DNA from: JBMOOG01 sp049324535
Lineage (GTDB): Bacteria > Pseudomonadota > Alphaproteobacteria > Rhodobacterales > Rhodobacteraceae
Direction: 5' to 3'
DNA length: 64,000 bases
Assembly: GCA_049324535.1 (NCBI GenBank)
Contig: JBMOOG010000007.1
Span: 62,001 to 126,000 of the forward strand
A program made the position numbers and the translations under genes. Positions 60,382-64,000 of this stretch are shown piece after piece. Under the pieces are notes generated by a model. The model did not search any database. It saw only the letters and a list, made by a program, of their open reading frames with translations, and was not told the DNA's origin. Position 1 is the first letter of the stretch. The number at the start of each line of letters is the position of its first letter.

Positions 60382-60410
60382 TTGACGCCCCCGGCGGGCG
60401 CCTCTAAGGT
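60382..60410 (+). promoter_or_regulatory. Predicted sigma-70 promoter of the ilvIH leader
   Basis: TTGACG (60382-60387), a 17-base spacer and TAAGGT (60405-60410), predicting transcription from about 60417, just before the leader peptide start at 60439. It is among the best promoter matches in the window. Confidence 0.75.
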
Positions 60411-60438
60411 CCGCCGCGCAGCAGCAAGAGGCTTGGGC

Positions 60439-60486
60439 ATGTCCGGGGTCGTGATCCTTGTAGGAAAGTGGCGCATGGGCCGGTGA
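60439..60486 (+). CDS. ilv operon leader peptide
   Basis: A 15-residue frame, MSGVVILVGKWRMGR, with five consecutive branched-chain residues (Val-Val-Ile-Leu-Val). Codons are GTC GTG ATC CTT GTA, including CTT and GTA, which are rare in this GC-rich genome, so ribosomes should be sensitive to charging of these tRNAs. It is followed by mutually exclusive hairpins and acetolactate synthase, which is the classic arrangement for transcription attenuation by branched-chain amino acids. Confidence 0.85.
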   Translation: MSGVVILVGKWRMGR

Positions 60487-60542
60487 CGGTTGACCATAAC
60501 GGTTCCCATGCGCCCCCTGTCGGACCTGACCGGGGGCTTTTT
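60470..60542 (+). promoter_or_regulatory. ilv attenuator: antiterminator and terminator hairpins
   Basis: GGCGCATGGG (60470-60479) pairs perfectly with CCCATGCGCC (60505-60514). The terminator uses GCCCCC (60512-60517) with GGGGGC (60532-60537), an extended stem with one mismatch, and then TTTTT (60538-60542). The two stems share bases 60512-60514, so they exclude one another. A ribosome stalled at the Val/Ile/Leu codons leaves 60470-60479 free for the antiterminator; a ribosome at the stop codon (60484) covers it and allows termination. Confidence 0.82.
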
Positions 60543-60575
60543 GTTGCCAGGCGCGGATGAGAGACGGAGAGACGG

Positions 60576-62330
<1,755 letters not shown>

Positions 62331-62339
62331 CGCCACGCC

Positions 62340-62399
62340 CCGGGGGGCTGTCGGCCCCCCGGCCCCCCCCGAGGATATTTCTGCCAATGAGAAAGACAG
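62340..62399 (+). repeat. Dispersed hairpin-plus-tail repeat, copy 6, inside the ilvIH operon
   Basis: CCGGGGGGC, five bases, GCCCCCCGG, then a C-run, CGAGGATATTT and GCCAATGAGAAAGACAGG. It occupies nearly all of the 73-base gap between ilvI and ilvH, and its tail forms the ilvH ribosome binding region. This is the only copy within an operon, where a full terminator would be harmful; partial termination or mRNA processing could set the IlvI:IlvH ratio. Confidence 0.8.
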
Positions 62400-62403
62400 G
62401 GCC

Positions 62404-62964
62404 ATGGCCGCACTGAACATCAAGAAGGGCTCGTCGAGCCATTCCGCCTACGACCTGCGCGACCCGCATGTCGAGGTCGAGGAGTCCCACACCCTGGCGG
62501 TGCTCGTCGACAACGAGGCCGGTGTGCTGGCGCGCGTCATCGGCCTGTTTTCGGGCCGGGGCTACAACATCGAGAGCCTGACCGTGGCCGAGGTCGACCA
62601 CAAGGGGCACCGGTCGCGCATCACCGTGGTGACGCGCGGCACGCCGTCGGTCATCGAGCAGATCAAGGCGCAGCTCGGCCGGCTGGTGCCGGTGCACGAG
62701 GTCCATGACCTGACCGTCGAGGGGCCGAGCGTCGCGCGCGAGCTTGCGCTCTTCAAGGTCGCGGGCACGGGCGAGAAGCGGGTCGAGGCGCTGCGGCTGG
62801 CCGACATCTTCCGCGCCAATGTGGTCGACTCGACGCTTGAGAGCTTCGTCTTCGAGATCACCGGCACGCCCGAGAAGATCGATGCCTTCGCCGAGCTGAT
62901 GCGTCCGCTCGGGCTGGCCGATGTGGCCCGGACCGGGGTGGCGGCGCTGGCGCGCGAACGCTGA
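62404..62964 (+). CDS. ilvH: Acetolactate synthase small (regulatory) subunit
   Basis: 186-residue regulatory subunit conferring valine feedback. The N-terminal ACT domain is HTLAVLVDNEAGVLARVIGL followed by FSGRGYNIESLTVAE, and the C-terminal domain (REVALF-like RELALFKVAGTGEKRVEALR) follows. The N-terminus has a short polar extension (AALNIKKGSSSHSAYDLR) seen in alphaproteobacterial homologues. It is translated from a site formed by the repeat-element tail. Confidence 0.95.
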   Translation: MAALNIKKGSSSHSAYDLRDPHVEVEESHTLAVLVDNEAGVLARVIGLFSGRGYNIESLTVAEVDHKGHRSRITVVTRGTPSVIEQIKAQLGRLVPVHEVHDLTVEGPSVARELALFKVAGTGEKRVEALRLADIFRANVVDSTLESFVFEITGTPEKIDAFAELMRPLGLADVARTGVAALARER

Positions 62965-62973
62965 GACGCGAAA

Positions 62974-62996
62974 GGCCCCGGCGTTTCGCCGGGGCC
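62974..62996 (+). terminator. Terminator of the ilvIH operon
   Basis: GGCCCCGGCG, TTT, CGCCGGGGCC: a ten-base perfect stem preceded by AAA, nine bases after the ilvH stop. No T-run follows. Confidence 0.65.
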
Positions 62997-63046
62997 CCGG
63001 CCCGGGCGGACCCGGGCGAATTCCCTTGCTTTCGGACGGTGCCGCC

Positions 63047-63283
63047 TCAGTCGGGCAGCTTGCCGGTCTCTTTCGCGGCCTGCAGCTCGTCCGCGTCGAT
63101 CTGGCCGTCGCCGTTGACGTCGATCTCGGCGAAGAGCGCGGGCGTCATGTCGGCATAGGCGGCGGTCATCTCCTCGATCGAGAAGGTGCCATTGCCGTCG
63201 GTGTCCGACACCTTGGTCTGGGCGTTGGCCGCGCCCGCCGTCAGGGCGATGGCGACGCCGGCAACCCAAGTCAGATGCTTCAT
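63047..63283 (-). CDS. Periplasmic EF-hand calcium-binding protein
   Basis: 78 residues with a Sec signal (MKHLTWVAGVAIALTAGAAN) and two canonical EF-hand loops: Asp27-Glu38 (DTDGNGTFSIEE) and Asp55-Glu66 (DVNGDGQIDADE), both with correct ligand positions. The ATG at 63283 is well spaced from AAGGAG. It probably buffers or senses calcium in the periplasm. Convergent with ilvH. No interaction partner can be inferred. Confidence 0.88.
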   Translation of the reverse strand: MKHLTWVAGVAIALTAGAANAQTKVSDTDGNGTFSIEEMTAAYADMTPALFAEIDVNGDGQIDADELQAAKETGKLPD

Positions 63284-63394
63284 CGTCACTCCTTCGGGGC
63301 GAAAGGCCCCCGTCTGCGGCGCAACCGCCGCCCTTGGAACATGGGGCGTGGAGGCGGCAAGATCAAGCCCGGCGGGGTCCGGGCCGGCGGGGAG

Positions 63395-63423
63395 AAAAAG
63401 GGGGAAGGGTTCCCCCTTCCCCC
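63395..63423 (-). terminator. Rho-independent terminator of nrdJ
   Basis: On the minus strand GGGGGAAGGG, four bases, CCCTTCCCCC, then five T. It lies about 125 bases after the nrdJ stop. Between it and the EF-hand gene there is nothing else recognisable. Confidence 0.8.
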
Positions 63424-63546
63424 CCAGTTTCGCCGTCCAGGCTCATCCTTCGTACCGCTCGGTGTTCTCGCCTGCGGCCTGAACGTCGTCGGGGGCGAGC
63501 GCACCCGCCCCGGAACCCTGCCCCCGCCGCGGCGGGGGCTGGTGTC

Positions 63547-64000
63547 TCAGCTGCACCCGCTGGTCGAACCGCAGGTGTTGCACTTCATGCAGGTGCCGTT
63601 GCGGACCAGCGTGTAGTTGCCGCACTCGCCGCAGGGGTCGCCCTCGTAGCCCTGCAGCCGCGCCTTGGCGCGCGCGTCCATGCTGACCGTGCCCGAGGCG
63701 ATGGCGGTGGCGCCGACCGCGGCGGCCAGCCCGGTTTCCGGCACCAGGGCCGCGAGCGCCGCCACCGGATCGGCCGCCAGCGCGGCGCCGCCCTGAAGCA
63801 CCACCAGCTCCTGCGGCAGTCGCTTCCGCAGATAGCCGGTCGAGGAGATCTGCCGCAGCACCTCGAGCGACTTCGAGGCCGCCCGCTCGCTCGGCTCGGC
63901 GATGTTCGCCTGCCCCTCGCCCTCGCCGCCGCCGAGGTCGTCGAAGCTTGCGCCCTTGGGGGCGACATGGGCGAGATCGGTGCGGTCGAGGTAGCTGATC
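63547..64000 (-). CDS. nrdJ: Adenosylcobalamin-dependent ribonucleotide reductase, C-terminal part
   Basis: Only the last 150 residues are in the window; the start lies beyond base 64000. The C-terminus is diagnostic for class II NrdJ: a cysteine-rich tail (GDPCGECGNYTLVRNGTCMK, then CNTCGSTSGCS) that shuttles electrons or binds zinc, preceded by SSTGYLRKRLPQELVVLQGG and a low-complexity Ala-rich linker. This enzyme makes deoxynucleotides without oxygen and needs vitamin B12, so the organism makes or imports cobalamin. Confidence 0.9.
   Translation of the reverse strand, partial: ISYLDRTDLAHVAPKGASFDDLGGGEGEGQANIAEPSERAASKSLEVLRQISSTGYLRKRLPQELVVLQGGAALAADPVAALAALVPETGLAAAVGATAIASGTVSMDARAKARLQGYEGDPCGECGNYTLVRNGTCMKCNTCGSTSGCS

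Noticed and set aside
63284..63546. Small gene between the EF-hand protein and nrdJ
   Set aside because: Open frames here are short, lack ribosome binding sites and overlap the nrdJ terminator.

Overview
This is a GC-rich, densely coded chromosomal segment from an alphaproteobacterium of the family Rhodobacteraceae. The evidence is the conserved gene orders dgt-argS-SPOR-nagZ-scpA-scpB and rpmF-plsX-fabH-ihfA-merR-tRNA-Pro, a TakP-type 2-oxoacid TRAP receptor, an alphaproteobacterial DksA with a degenerate zinc finger, a B12-dependent ribonucleotide reductase, an Entner-Doudoroff pair, and a family-typical intergenic repeat. The genus cannot be fixed from sequence reading alone. No phage, insertion sequence, integrase or CRISPR array was seen; this is core and near-core chromosome.

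Layout. 1-2306: the end of a minus-strand polyamine-type ABC transporter operon (receptor gene, intercistronic hairpin, first codons of the next gene) and its LysR regulator. 2307-5482: a DUF475 membrane protein and adenine deaminase. 5620-11058: an EmrAB-like exporter, an SQR/NDH-2-like flavoprotein and a second MFS exporter. 11221-16128: 3-hydroxybutyrate dehydrogenase with a patatin-like lipase, divergent from a class III aminotransferase and glutamine-synthetase-like ligase. 16132-17834: OlsB, MsrB, BamE. 17967-22404: YceD, then the rpmF/plsX/fabH/ihfA/merR cluster ending in tRNA-Pro(GGG). 22425-30331: dCTP deaminase, then the minus-strand dgt-argS-SPOR-nagZ-scpAB cluster. 30373-39217: ErpA with a K-channel-like membrane protein, two small secreted proteins, exonuclease III, an M48 protease, DedA, a VWA protein, small conserved proteins and the partner MoxR ATPase. 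39394-43263: DksA, a flavin monooxygenase and a vanadium haloperoxidase. 43280-51807: PIN protein and rRNA methyltransferase, edd and eda behind a LacI-type operator, glnE and a YbaK protein. 51885-56562: DUF2852 gene behind an array of three inverted repeats, leucyltransferase Bpt, TRAP permeases DctQM and a GNAT enzyme. 56615-59048: two paralogous TRAP receptors on the opposite strand. 59356-64000: a Na/Ca exchanger, the ilvIH operon with its leader-peptide attenuator, an EF-hand protein and the 3' end of nrdJ.

How it fits together. Fatty acid and phospholipid initiation (PlsX, FabH), ornithine lipid synthesis (OlsB), polyhydroxybutyrate-related metabolism (BdhA/patatin), the Entner-Doudoroff route to pyruvate (Edd, Eda), 2-oxoacid uptake (TakP-type TRAP) and pyruvate use for valine, leucine and isoleucine (IlvIH) describe a heterotroph built around pyruvate and organic acids. 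The clearest regulatory features are the ilv attenuator, the LacI-type palindrome at edd, an exact IHF site upstream of ihfA, an inverted repeat inside the promoter of one TRAP receptor, and the evenly spaced repeats before DUF2852. A hairpin-plus-tail repeat occurs seven times, usually just after stop codons, and is the most distinctive non-coding feature.
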